From Nocardioides rotundus (lineage in GTDB: Bacteria; Actinomycetota; Actinomycetes; Propionibacteriales; Nocardioidaceae), in contig NZ_CP082922.1 of assembly GCF_019931675.1 (NCBI RefSeq), positions 620,001 through 684,000 of the forward strand: a stretch of 64,000 nucleotides of DNA, in the 5' to 3' direction. Numbering within the stretch: the stretch's first letter is position 1; every line of letters starts with the position of its first letter. The notes beneath the pieces were generated by a model that was not told where the DNA came from, searched no databases, and saw only the letters and a list, made by a program, of their open reading frames with translations. This document shows, one piece after another, positions 7,983-15,808 of the stretch. Made by a program: the position numbers and the translations under genes.

Positions 7983-9431
7983 ATGGAGTTGATCACCGGG
8001 TTGGAGGAGCTGGCTGATGGCCGGCTGCTGGACCATGCCGGTGAGGTGGCGCGGGCCCGGCGGGAGCTGGAGGTCCAGGAGCTTCGGGTGGCGCTGTCGT
8101 TCGTGGTGCGCAACAACCCGGACCGGCTGGACCCGGGCATCCGCCTGCTGCCCGGGCGGGAGCGCGCCCGCCGCTACGGCGGGGTGGGGACTGATGAGGT
8201 GACGGAGTTCTGCTGTGCGGAGCTGGGTGCCCGGATGGGCATCACCTCGTTCGCGGCGGCGGCGCTGATGGCCGATGCGGTGGACCTGGTGGTGCGGCTG
8301 CCGCAGCTCTGGGCGCGGGTGGAGGCATTCGAGGTGAAGGTCTCCTATGCCCGCTACGTGGCGCGCAAGACGCGGGACCTGAGCATCGAGCAGGCGGAGT
8401 ACGTCGACTCCCGGGTGGCCGAGTCCGCCGATGGGCGGGTGCCGTGGACCCGGTTCGAGGAGCTGGTCGCTGCCGCGATCGTCGCTTCGAACCCGGCTGC
8501 CGCGGCGGCTGCGGAGGAGAAGGCCCAGCAGGCCTCCTATGCACGGGTCACGCGCTCGGACGAGCACGGGATGCGGGGTCTGTACGTGCGGGCGGGGTTC
8601 CCGGTGATCGCGAAGGTGGACGCCATGCTGGCGTTGGTCGCGGACGCGCTGGCCGCCCAAGGGGTGGGCGGCACGGTCGATGAGCGTCGGGCCCTGGCGT
8701 TGCTGGTGCTATGCGACCCGCGGCAGGCCATCGCACTGCTGGCCGCCTACCGCCGGTCGGCCGGCGCCTCACCCGATCCCGCCCCCGACCCCGACCCTGA
8801 CCCCGACGACCCCGGTGGGGACGACCCGGCGGTGCAGCTGGACCTCTCGGTGCCGCCCGAGGCGGCCGGGATCGACTGGGCGGCGTTGCTGCCGACGGTG
8901 GAGCTCTTCGTGCACTGCTATGCCGGCCCCGAGCCCACCGGCATCGCCCGGGTCGAGGGGCAGGGACCGGTCACGCAGGCCTGGGTCCGCACCGTGCTGG
9001 GGGAGCGGGCACGGTTCACGGTGCGGCCGGTGCTGGACCTGGAGGGCCAGGCGCCGGTGGACGCCTATGAGATCCCGGACCGACATAGACGGGCCGTGCA
9101 TCTGATGACGCCGGCCGACATCTTCCCGTGGGGCTCCAGCCGGAGCCGCAGCATGCAGATCGATCACACCGTCCCCCACCCCCGCGGCCGGGGTCCCGGT
9201 GGGGTCGACCCTGCCGGGCTGTCGGAGGTCGGGAACTACGGCCCGATGACCGGGTTCCACCACCGGGTCAAGACCCACGGCGGCTGGCAGGTCGCCCAGC
9301 CCTTCCCCGGGATCTACCTGTGGCGCGACCCCCACGGAGCGACGTACCTCGTCGACCACACCGGCACCCGCCGCATCGACGCCGCCTGGACCCGTCACCA
9401 CTTGGCCCAGGCCTACGACCTCGGCGCGTGA
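7983..9431 (+). CDS. DUF222 domain HNH endonuclease (13E12 repeat family)
   Basis: This 482-residue protein pairs an N-terminal alpha-helical DUF222 region (about 1-330) with a C-terminal HNH nuclease domain: the fold core reads QIDHTVPHPRGRG, then GNYGPMTGFHHRVKTHGGW, so the Asp-His, Asn and His-His positions are present. A Pro/Asp linker (PDPAPDPDPDPDDPGG, about 265-280) separates segments. Such proteins occur in many copies in actinobacteria (13E12 family) and are suspected to be selfish or mobile; function is unproven. ATG at 7983 is chosen; a TTG four codons upstream also keeps frame, and neither has a good ribosome site. The repeat cluster just upstream supports a past mobility event. 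Confidence 0.85.
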   Translation: MELITGLEELADGRLLDHAGEVARARRELEVQELRVALSFVVRNNPDRLDPGIRLLPGRERARRYGGVGTDEVTEFCCAELGARMGITSFAAAALMADAVDLVVRLPQLWARVEAFEVKVSYARYVARKTRDLSIEQAEYVDSRVAESADGRVPWTRFEELVAAAIVASNPAAAAAAEEKAQQASYARVTRSDEHGMRGLYVRAGFPVIAKVDAMLALVADALAAQGVGGTVDERRALALLVLCDPRQAIALLAAYRRSAGASPDPAPDPDPDPDDPGGDDPAVQLDLSVPPEAAGIDWAALLPTVELFVHCYAGPEPTGIARVEGQGPVTQAWVRTVLGERARFTVRPVLDLEGQAPVDAYEIPDRHRRAVHLMTPADIFPWGSSRSRSMQIDHTVPHPRGRGPGGVDPAGLSEVGNYGPMTGFHHRVKTHGGWQVAQPFPGIYLWRDPHGATYLVDHTGTRRIDAAWTRHHLAQAYDLGA

Positions 9432-9436
9432 GCTGC

Positions 9437-9826
9437 CTACAGGCCGCCGCCGAGGACCGCGGAGGAGATCAGGTGGTCGAGCCTGCGGATGTCGACCCCC
9501 TTGTGCAGGTTCACCTTGATGTGTCCGGCGCGGGTCCACAGCTCGATCTCCGCGTTGAAGTCGAGGATGCCGCCGGCGTTCTCCGAGGACCACATGTTGA
9601 TCGAGGAGTAGGGGAGCGAGTAGATCTCCACCTTCTTGCCGCGCAGGCCCTGCGCGTCCCGGACGATCAGGCGCTTGGTGGTGAAGACGGCGCTGTCCCG
9701 GAAGGTCTTGTAGGCGACGACCGGCCGCTCGCCGTCAACGAGAACAGAGTGGATGTCCTGCGGGATCGGCGTCTCCGCGACGAGGGTCCAACTGAGGATC
9801 GGTGCGGTCTCCATCGCCGTACTCAC
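9437..9826 (-). CDS. Small bacterial PH-domain protein
   Basis: A 129-residue protein with no membrane segment and the layout of bacterial pleckstrin-homology-like domains: VVAYKTFRDSAVFTTKRLIVRDAQG, then KKVEIYSLPYSSINMWSSENAGG, then an amphipathic end ELWTRAGHIKVNLHKGVDIRRLDHLISS. The GTG at 9824-9826 overlaps the TGA of the preceding Excalibur gene as GTGA, so coupled translation is likely; ATG at 9814 is an alternative. The biochemical function of this small family is not established. Confidence 0.75.
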   Translation of the reverse strand: MSTAMETAPILSWTLVAETPIPQDIHSVLVDGERPVVAYKTFRDSAVFTTKRLIVRDAQGLRGKKVEIYSLPYSSINMWSSENAGGILDFNAEIELWTRAGHIKVNLHKGVDIRRLDHLISSAVLGGGL

Positions 9827-10104
9827 CGCTCGCAGGCGGTGCCGTCCTTGTCCCGGTCCATGCTGCGGTAGTTGGCCCAGTAGACCTTCTGCGCGTGCTT
9901 GCCGTAGGCCGGCCGTCCGTAGCCCTGGTTGACCTGCTTCTGGGAGGCGGCGCGGCTCTTGGCCACGCCGTGCTTGAAGTCCTTGGCCAGCTGGGTGCAG
10001 TTGGCGTAGTTGATCCGTGCCGCGTTGGCCGAGGAGACCGGGACGGAGACGAGGGCGAGGGAGACGCAGACAGCGGCGAGGCCGGACTTCAGGGGGGAAC
10101 GCAT
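9823..10104 (-). CDS. Secreted Excalibur-domain calcium-binding protein
   Basis: A 93-residue precursor with a signal peptide (about 1-28, ending ANAAR) and an Excalibur domain: YANCTQLAKDFKHGVAKS near the start and the terminal calcium loop DRDKDGTACER, the DxDxDGxxCE signature with paired cysteines. It should be exported and bind Ca2+ at the cell surface. ATG at 10102-10104 has TTGGAG about ten bases upstream. It is first in a two-gene unit with the overlapping PH-domain gene. Excalibur modules are often found alone or fused to surface nucleases; no nuclease part is present here. Confidence 0.85.
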   Translation of the reverse strand: MRSPLKSGLAAVCVSLALVSVPVSSANAARINYANCTQLAKDFKHGVAKSRAASQKQVNQGYGRPAYGKHAQKVYWANYRSMDRDKDGTACER

Positions 10105-10340
10105 GACGAAGTGACTCCAAGATCGACGAGGTGGACGTGGGCGCTGATGCCGAGGTCAACCGTAGGCGGCGTCGGGCACTGTGTCCGGCGAATGACAAGA
10201 ACTCTTATTCTGAACACCCGGGGCGACCGTGTGGCTTCGGGGCCATCAGATGACTCCAGACCCACACGGTCCAGGACCAGTCCTCCACAGGCCGCGGAAT
10301 CGCTCTTCTCCTGGACGCGGTGAGCAGGCACGCTGCCCGG

Positions 10341-10853
10341 ATGGGGAACAGCACTGACTATGTCGGGCGGGTGGGGATCGACCCACCGCTCAACGACCGA
10401 GAGATCACCTACCTCAGGGCCCTGATGACGGCGCCGTACGACGATCGCGAGGAGGTGACGTACGAGCCGCCCTCGGCACGGTGTGGCTGGCGACTCGCCG
10501 ACGACGGTCGCAGCCTCGTGTGGGACACCGACGCCGACATCGACGAGATGATCGTGTGGCTGCGCTACCTGATCTCCCACTTCCTCAAGCTTCGGGCGAG
10601 GGCGGTCGGAACGGCCGGCTTGGAGGGGTTCACCTTCGATCACGTCGTCGAGGGGATCGTCGTCGGCTGTCATCGCGACAGCGGCGAGCTGACCCAGGTC
10701 ACCGTCCGCCGGAACCGCGTCACCGCGAAGCGGCTGCGGCTCCCGGAGGAGAAGCGCCCGACGGCGCCGGCGCCTCCGTCAGCCCGGAGGCCACCGGCGG
10801 CCGGGACGGGTCAGGTCATCGACCTGCTCTCGCGGCGACGGATCAACGGCTGA
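10341..10853 (+). CDS. Conserved-looking hypothetical protein
   Basis: A 170-residue soluble protein that I do not recognise. The front two thirds look folded (PPLNDREITYLRALMTAPYDDREEV, then a beta-rich stretch with WDTDADIDEMIVWLRYLISHFLK), and the end is a basic Pro/Arg/Ala-rich tail. GTG at 10320 is in frame, but ATG at 10341 begins a more natural N-terminus; neither has a strong ribosome site. It stands alone between the Excalibur pair and a convergent alpha/beta hydrolase. Codon use is normal for the window, so it is probably a real gene. Confidence 0.65.
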   Translation: MGNSTDYVGRVGIDPPLNDREITYLRALMTAPYDDREEVTYEPPSARCGWRLADDGRSLVWDTDADIDEMIVWLRYLISHFLKLRARAVGTAGLEGFTFDHVVEGIVVGCHRDSGELTQVTVRRNRVTAKRLRLPEEKRPTAPAPPSARRPPAAGTGQVIDLLSRRRING

Positions 10854-10866
10854 GCGCTACCGCGGC

Positions 10867-11688
10867 TCACCGATCCAGGAACGCCAGCAGCTCGTTGTTG
10901 AACTGCTCGCTGTGGCTGGTGTTGAAACCGTGCGGGGCGCCCTCGATCACGACGACGGTGCTGTTCGGGATGGCCTCGGCGGTGCGCTTGCCGGAGACCT
11001 CGAACGGGACGATCGAGTCGGAGTCGCCGTGGATCACCAGCGCCGGCACCTGCACGCGCGCGACGTCCTGGCGGAAGTCGGTGCGGCCGAAGGCGTCGAT
11101 GCAGCCCAGCAGTGCCTGGTCGGCCGCGGGGGCCTCCATCGCGAGAGCCTGCTGCCGCTGCTCCTCGGTCACCTTGAGCTCGCCGTCGACGCTGAAGAAG
11201 TCGGTCGTGAAGCCGTCCAGGAAGCCGGCGCGGTCGCTGCGCACACCCTCCTCGAACCCCTGCACGTCCTCCTCGGACAGGCCGCCCTCGGGGTTGTCGT
11301 CGCTCTTGAGCAGGTACGGCGGGACCGCGCCGGCGAAGACCACCGAGTTCAGTCCCTCGTCGCCGTACGTGCCGACGTACCTCGCGACCTCGCCGCCGCC
11401 CATGGAGAAGCCCACGAGCGTGACGTCCTCGAGGTCCAGCCCCTCGACCAGCCCCGCCAGGTCGGCGGCCAGCGTGTCGTAGTCGTAGCCGCTCTCCGGC
11501 TTCTCGGACTCCCCGAAACCGCGGCGGTCATAGGTGATCACCCGGTAGCCGGCGGCGGTGAGCGCACCCTCCTGCTCGGACCAGGAGGCGCCGGACAGCG
11601 GCCAGCCGTGGATCAGCACCACGGGGCGGCCGTCGCCGCCGGAGTCGGTGTAGTGCAGCGTGATGCCGTTCGACGTCAGCTCGGGCAC
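10867..11688 (-). CDS. Alpha/beta hydrolase of the non-heme haloperoxidase/esterase group
   Basis: A 273-residue cytoplasmic alpha/beta hydrolase. The oxyanion-side motif VVLIHGWPLSG, the nucleophile elbow GFSMGGGE (Ser), the acid in VIHGDSDSIVPFE and the His in IEGAPHGFN form a complete triad. YDRRGFGESEKP and length near 275 place it with cofactor-free haloperoxidases and arylesterases. The frame opens 13 codons earlier, but the GTG at 11686-11688 follows AAGGGGAA and matches the family N-terminus. Natural substrate unknown; peroxidase activity is common but often a side activity. No operon partner. Confidence 0.87.
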   Translation of the reverse strand: MPELTSNGITLHYTDSGGDGRPVVLIHGWPLSGASWSEQEGALTAAGYRVITYDRRGFGESEKPESGYDYDTLAADLAGLVEGLDLEDVTLVGFSMGGGEVARYVGTYGDEGLNSVVFAGAVPPYLLKSDDNPEGGLSEEDVQGFEEGVRSDRAGFLDGFTTDFFSVDGELKVTEEQRQQALAMEAPAADQALLGCIDAFGRTDFRQDVARVQVPALVIHGDSDSIVPFEVSGKRTAEAIPNSTVVVIEGAPHGFNTSHSEQFNNELLAFLDR

Positions 11689-11781
11689 GGTGGTTCCCCT
11701 TCCGGATGCGGTTCCTCTGGGCACCACCGAAACTGCCAGGGCGCTGGTGGCCGGGCAATACCCGTAAGGATGCGCCCGGGC

Positions 11782-12210
11782 TCACGCCGGGTCGGCCAGC
11801 GAGGAGAGCTCGTCGGGCGGGAGCGGCCGGATCGCGCCGCGGGTGCCGAGGTGCACGACCTCGCAGGCGATGCCGGCGGTGCGGGCGGCGGAGTAGAGCC
11901 CCTCGGCCCAGGCGCGGTCCTCGGCGCTGACCCGGTCCCGGCCCGGCCGGGTGCGCAGGAAGGCGACCCGGGCATCGCGCATCACGTCCGAGGCCAGGCC
12001 GTGCAGCACCTCGGCGAGCCCCTCGAAGCACTCGCGGTCGGGGTCGGTGGCCTCGGTGATCTCGGTCAGATGCGGCACCGGTCGGTCGTCGACGATGAAC
12101 ATCACCCAGATGCTGTGGCCGCCGAAGCTCCACGGCCCCATGAGATGTCGCCAGGCCGACTGCAGGTCGGACTGGGTGTGGATCGGCGGGCTGAAGGGTG
12201 TCTCGTCCAT
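11782..12210 (-). CDS. Hypothetical protein
   Basis: A 142-residue soluble protein, not recognised. It reads as an alpha/beta fold (HSIWVMFIVDDRPVPHLTEITEATDPDRE... then AVFLRTRPGRD-like and GIACEVVHLGTRGAIRPLPPDEL), with no signal peptide or membrane segment. Codon bias is typical of the window. It is transcribed away from the 12339 gene across a spacer carrying two DnaA-box sequences. A function cannot be named from sequence alone. Confidence 0.65.
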   Translation of the reverse strand: MDETPFSPPIHTQSDLQSAWRHLMGPWSFGGHSIWVMFIVDDRPVPHLTEITEATDPDRECFEGLAEVLHGLASDVMRDARVAFLRTRPGRDRVSAEDRAWAEGLYSAARTAGIACEVVHLGTRGAIRPLPPDELSSLADPA

Positions 12211-12249
12211 CGCAGCAGCATGCGCCGTGAGCGAGGTCCGGGCCGGCCG

Positions 12250-12286
12250 TTATCCACAGGGCCGCGCCCGAAACCGGTTATCCACA
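12250..12286 (+). promoter_or_regulatory. Two exact TTATCCACA DnaA-box sequences
   Basis: TTATCCACAG occurs at 12250-12259 and 12278-12287, 28 bp apart and in the same orientation, in the 128-bp divergent spacer between 12210 and 12339. Both match the consensus DnaA box. Two exact sites so close together in GC-rich DNA are unlikely by chance and could control the flanking genes or bind DnaA. This is no replication origin by itself: no dnaA, dnaN or AT-rich unwinding region is present. Confidence 0.5.
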
Positions 12287-12338
12287 GCTGCCGGACCGGC
12301 CTCTTGGCGGTGCCGACGAACGCGGCTGTGCTGGGTCC

Positions 12339-13514
12339 ATGACGACCTCACCCACCCCCGGCTACCGCCGCGGCCGCCGCGTCTCGGGCCAGATGACGCC
12401 GTCGCTGACGGCCTACTTCAAGCGCGCGACGGCGGCCGAGCGCGCCGGCGACGCGGCTCGGGCGCTCGGGCTGCACCAGCGGATCCCGATGTTCACCGGT
12501 GGCCGCAACGTCGGGATCCTGCGCGCGCTGATCCAGGCGGGCGAGGACCTGCCGCCCTGGGTCTGGGCCCGCTGGACCTGCTACCAGGTGCTGCGCGCCG
12601 AGGAGCTCGGCGGCGAGCGCGCGTTGCACCGCCGGGTCCTCGACCACGTCCTGCACGCCATCCACGACGACCTGCTCTCCGACTGCTACGAGGATGGCGG
12701 CGACCCGGTGAGGGTGATCGCCCGGGTGGCCGGGGACTCGTGGGCGTTCCACCAGGTGCTGACCTACGAGCTCGGGGGTCTCGACCTCTTCCTCGACACG
12801 GTGGCGACCGGGCGGCTGGCCGAGCATGCCGACCTGACCCGCCGGTGGGCGAGCACGCCGCTGGGGGGATACCGCGTGGGGGAGAGTCTCCCGGGCGGTC
12901 GGCTGGAGGTGTACGACGCCGCCACGGCCGACCACATCGAGGTGCTCGACCTCGGCGCGCGGTCCGGTGCCGGCGAGCACGGCTGGGTCCTCGGCCGGTT
13001 GGTGCCCAGCGCCCTCGACGACGACGCGCCCCCGATGTTCGACATCGCACCGCTGGCCGTCCCCGAGCGGGTCGCCCGCGAGGTCGCGGCCGTGGAGGGG
13101 CTCGCCCGGTGGGCGCCGGTCACCGCGGCCCTGGAGGAGGGGCGGATGTGCCAGGCGGACCTGCTGCGCGAGGACTACGAGATCCTCACCGACGTGCCGG
13201 GGCTCGACCTGCTCCGCTTCGGCACCCCGCCCCGAGACCTCGACCGGGTGATGCTGCAGCTCCGGTCGGGCCGAGACGAGGTGCTCCACGCCGCCCACCG
13301 GATCCTGCGCCGGGCGCGCGACGGCGACCTGACCGAGCTGGACGCGCCGTACGTCGCCGCAGCGATCCTCCACCCCGGGGCGGTGGAGGAGGTCCGCCGT
13401 ACCCTCGTCAGGTCCGGTGACGCCGCGATCTGGCAGCGCTGGGCGGCGCGCACCAGCGAACCGGCGGCACGCCTGCTGGGTGCGTTGGCGAAGGAGTGTC
13501 GTGACGCCGCGTGA
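12339..13514 (+). CDS. Hypothetical protein, operon partner of the ERCC4-Lsr2 nuclease
   Basis: A 391-residue soluble protein, not recognised. It is mostly helical: a basic start (YRRGRRVSGQMTPSLTAYFKRATAAERAGDAARALGLHQRIPMF) resembling a TPR-like helix pair, a central alpha/beta part with GGRLEVYDAATADHIEVLDLG, and a helical Arg-rich C-terminus. No catalytic motif or membrane segment is visible. The stop at 13512-13514 is 12 bp before the ERCC4-Lsr2 gene, so the two are probably co-transcribed from the promoter region holding the DnaA boxes. A shared DNA-related role is only inference. Confidence 0.7.
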   Translation: MTTSPTPGYRRGRRVSGQMTPSLTAYFKRATAAERAGDAARALGLHQRIPMFTGGRNVGILRALIQAGEDLPPWVWARWTCYQVLRAEELGGERALHRRVLDHVLHAIHDDLLSDCYEDGGDPVRVIARVAGDSWAFHQVLTYELGGLDLFLDTVATGRLAEHADLTRRWASTPLGGYRVGESLPGGRLEVYDAATADHIEVLDLGARSGAGEHGWVLGRLVPSALDDDAPPMFDIAPLAVPERVAREVAAVEGLARWAPVTAALEEGRMCQADLLREDYEILTDVPGLDLLRFGTPPRDLDRVMLQLRSGRDEVLHAAHRILRRARDGDLTELDAPYVAAAILHPGAVEEVRRTLVRSGDAAIWQRWAARTSEPAARLLGALAKECRDAA

Positions 13515-13526
13515 CATGCTCGGGGC

Positions 13527-14501
13527 ATGCCGGAGGACTTCGTCATCGCGCGGAACCCGGAGGAGGGGTCGAGCCTGCCCTACGTGCTCCGGATCCCCTA
13601 TGGCGACCGGGGTGTGCTGCTCAAGGCGCGCGAGACCTGGCCGCGGACCAGCAAGGTCTACTGCCACCGGTTCGAGGAGTGGCCCGAGAACGCCGAGATC
13701 ATCGAGCGCGTGCCGGTCACCTCCTGCGTCCGCCGTGGCGCCGCGATCGACCTGGTCCTCGACCGGAGCCGCGAGGCCCGCTCGCAGTTCGTCATCTCCT
13801 ACGCCAAGGGCGGCCGCCAGGCGATCTTCTGGCAGACCGCTCGCACGGCCAAGCAGGCCCGTCCCCACGTCCGGACACCTCGGGCACGCGCCAGCGGGGT
13901 GGCCGAGCTCGCCATCGTGGTGGACTCCCAGGAGCGGTATGCCTGGAAGTTCAGCGACCAGCACGTCGTGACCGATCGCCGTCGGCTGCCGGCCGGCGAC
14001 TACGGCGTGATGTGGGAGGACGAGCTGGTCGCCGCCGTGGAGCGCAAGAGCCTCGGCGACCTGGTGAGCTCACTGACCACGGGGAAGCTGAAGTACCAGC
14101 TCACCGCGCTCGCCGCGCTGCCGCACGCGGCGGTCGTCGTCGAGGAGCGCTACTCCCGTGCCTTCCAGCACGAGGTGGTTCGCGCCTCGGTGATCGCCGA
14201 GAGCCTCGCGGAGTGTCAGGTCGCTTTCCCGACCGTGCCGATCGTGTTCGCGGAGTCACGCAAGCTCGCCCAGGAGTGGGCCTACCGCTTCCTCGGTGCC
14301 GCGTGGGTCGCGGCGGGGCAGGACCGCCCCGGTGAGGAGTACTTCGCCGATCTGGCCACTGGCGCGGAGCTGCCCGCCGCCGAGCCGACGGTGGCCGAGA
14401 TCCGGGCGTGGGCCCAGGCGAACGGGCTCAGGGTCTCCGACCGGGGGCGCCTGTCGGCCGAGGTGCGGACCGCGTACGACGCCGCGCACCGAGCCGAGTG
14501 A
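13527..14501 (+). CDS. ERCC4-type nuclease fused to an Lsr2-like DNA-binding domain
   Basis: A 324-residue protein in three parts. Residues about 1-115 are a basic beta-rich domain I do not recognise. Residues about 130-255 form an XPF/ERCC4 nuclease: VDSQERYAWKF, the LPAGDYGVMWEDELVAAVERKSLGDLV core with the ERKxxxD metal-binding motif, and a YQLTALAALPHAAVVVEE strand. Residues about 290-324 (VAEIRAWAQANGLRVSDRGRLSAEVRTAYDAAH) match the C-terminal domain of Lsr2, whose RGR binds the minor groove of AT-rich DNA. This suggests a nuclease directed to AT-rich or structured DNA. It follows the unknown 12339 gene by 12 bp; its last 74 bp overlap the convergent DUF3054 gene. Confidence 0.88.
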   Translation: MPEDFVIARNPEEGSSLPYVLRIPYGDRGVLLKARETWPRTSKVYCHRFEEWPENAEIIERVPVTSCVRRGAAIDLVLDRSREARSQFVISYAKGGRQAIFWQTARTAKQARPHVRTPRARASGVAELAIVVDSQERYAWKFSDQHVVTDRRRLPAGDYGVMWEDELVAAVERKSLGDLVSSLTTGKLKYQLTALAALPHAAVVVEERYSRAFQHEVVRASVIAESLAECQVAFPTVPIVFAESRKLAQEWAYRFLGAAWVAAGQDRPGEEYFADLATGAELPAAEPTVAEIRAWAQANGLRVSDRGRLSAEVRTAYDAAHRAE

Positions 14502-14826
14502 CCAGCCGCCAGCCGAGCAGGAACACGCCCAGCACCAGCGTCGCGACCACCACGAACGCCGGGTCGGTCCCGTCGCCGGTCGCCCGGCGCAGCAGCATCC
14601 CACCGGCGACGGCGGCGACCCACACGACCGCGCCGGCCGGGAGCGTGCTGGCGCGGAGCCGGAGGCCGAGAGCGATCAGGTGTCCCAGAAGGACGCCCGC
14701 CAGGAACGGCCAGGCGGTGTCCAGAACGCCGGCGACGCTCAGCCCCTCGGCGTGACTGCGCCGCCCGATGGTGGCGAACACGAGCACGAGCACGACATCG
14801 AGGAGCAGGGAGACCAGTCGGGACAC
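14428..14826 (-). CDS. DUF3054 membrane protein
   Basis: A 132-residue integral membrane protein with four predicted helices (LVSLLLDVVLVLVFATIG, AWPFLAGVLLGHLIALGL, AGAVVWVAAVAGGML, FVVVATLVLGVFLLGW) and the early RRSHAEGLSVAG loop typical of DUF3054, a small actinobacterial family of unknown function. The Arg/Pro-rich tail is encoded opposite the Lsr2-like end of the convergent nuclease gene, a 74-bp overlap. ATG at 14824-14826; 22 bp separate it from the upstream BASS transporter gene on the same strand, so co-transcription is possible. Confidence 0.82.
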   Translation of the reverse strand: MSRLVSLLLDVVLVLVFATIGRRSHAEGLSVAGVLDTAWPFLAGVLLGHLIALGLRLRASTLPAGAVVWVAAVAGGMLLRRATGDGTDPAFVVVATLVLGVFLLGWRLVTRLGARRRTRSAPRPTGAPGRRP

Positions 14827-14848
14827 CCCGTCATTGTCCCCGACTCGC

Positions 14849-15808
14849 TCAATCGACCGGACGGCGGCGGAAGTAGGCCGCCAGGATCGACCCGGACACG
14901 TTGTGCCAGACCGAGAACACCGCGCCCGGCAGCGCGGCCAGCGGGTTGAAGTACTGCGCAGCCAGGCCCGCGGCCAGGCCGGAGTTCTGCATCCCGACCT
15001 CGACCGCCATCGTGCGGCGTACCCGCTCCGGCTGACCGGTCACCCGGCCGAACAGGTATCCCAGCGCCAGCCCCAGCCCGTTGTGCAGCACCACGGCGGC
15101 GAAGACGACCAGGCCAGCGTCGACCAGGGAGTCCGCGCTCACCGACACCACGGCCGCGACGACCAGCGCGATGGTGACCACCGAGATCCACGGCAGCGCC
15201 GGCAGGGCACGGGTGACCAGCCTCGGCAGCAGGGCCCGCACCAGCAGCCCGAGCGCGACCGGCACCAGCACGATCTGCAGGATCGAGATCGCCATGTCCG
15301 CCGCGTCAACGGGCATGTATCGGCCGGCCAGCCAGAGCGTGAGCAGGGGAGTGAGCAGCGGCGCCAGCAGCGTGGACACCGAGGTCATCGCCACCGACAG
15401 CGCCACGTCGCCGCGAGCCAGATAGGTCACGACGTTCGACGCGGTCCCACCGGGCGCGCATCCCACCAGGATCACGCCGGCCGCGATCGAGGCGGGCAGC
15501 TGCAGCGCCACCGAGATGCCCAGGCCGAGCAGCGGCATGATGCCGAACTGGGCGACCACCCCCAGGAGCACAGGCAACGGCCGGGTCGCCACCAGCTTGA
15601 AGTCCGGGACCGTGAGGGTCAGGCCCATCCCGAACATGATCACCCCGAGCAGCGGGTTGATGTAGTCGGTCACGGGCGCGAACGTGTCCGGGATCAGGAA
15701 GCCGAGGACGGCACCGGCGAGGATCAGCAGCGGGAACAGCGTCACCGCGATCCGGGCGCTGCGATCCTCGGCGGTCGTGGGCGCCGACGGGGTGGACGGT
15801 TCGGTCAC
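14849..15808 (-). CDS. BASS-family (bile acid:sodium symporter-like) transporter
   Basis: A 319-residue membrane protein with nine to ten helices. The SBF-family hallmarks are present: NPLLGVIMFGMGLTLTVPDF after helix 2 and VGCAPGGTASNVVTYLARGDVALSVAMTSVSTLLAP in the core that holds the sodium site. Bacterial members carry organic anions such as pantoate, pyruvate or sulfated compounds with Na+; the substrate here is unknown. GTG at 15806-15808 overlaps the vanX-type gene stop as GTGA, so the two are probably one unit, which would place the transporter behind a broken gene. Confidence 0.88.
   Translation of the reverse strand: MTEPSTPSAPTTAEDRSARIAVTLFPLLILAGAVLGFLIPDTFAPVTDYINPLLGVIMFGMGLTLTVPDFKLVATRPLPVLLGVVAQFGIMPLLGLGISVALQLPASIAAGVILVGCAPGGTASNVVTYLARGDVALSVAMTSVSTLLAPLLTPLLTLWLAGRYMPVDAADMAISILQIVLVPVALGLLVRALLPRLVTRALPALPWISVVTIALVVAAVVSVSADSLVDAGLVVFAAVVLHNGLGLALGYLFGRVTGQPERVRRTMAVEVGMQNSGLAAGLAAQYFNPLAALPGAVFSVWHNVSGSILAAYFRRRPVD

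Noticed and set aside
12348..13964. 538-residue minus-strand reading frame
   Set aside because: Antisense to the 12339 gene and the start of the ERCC4 gene, with typical shadow composition and no family motif.
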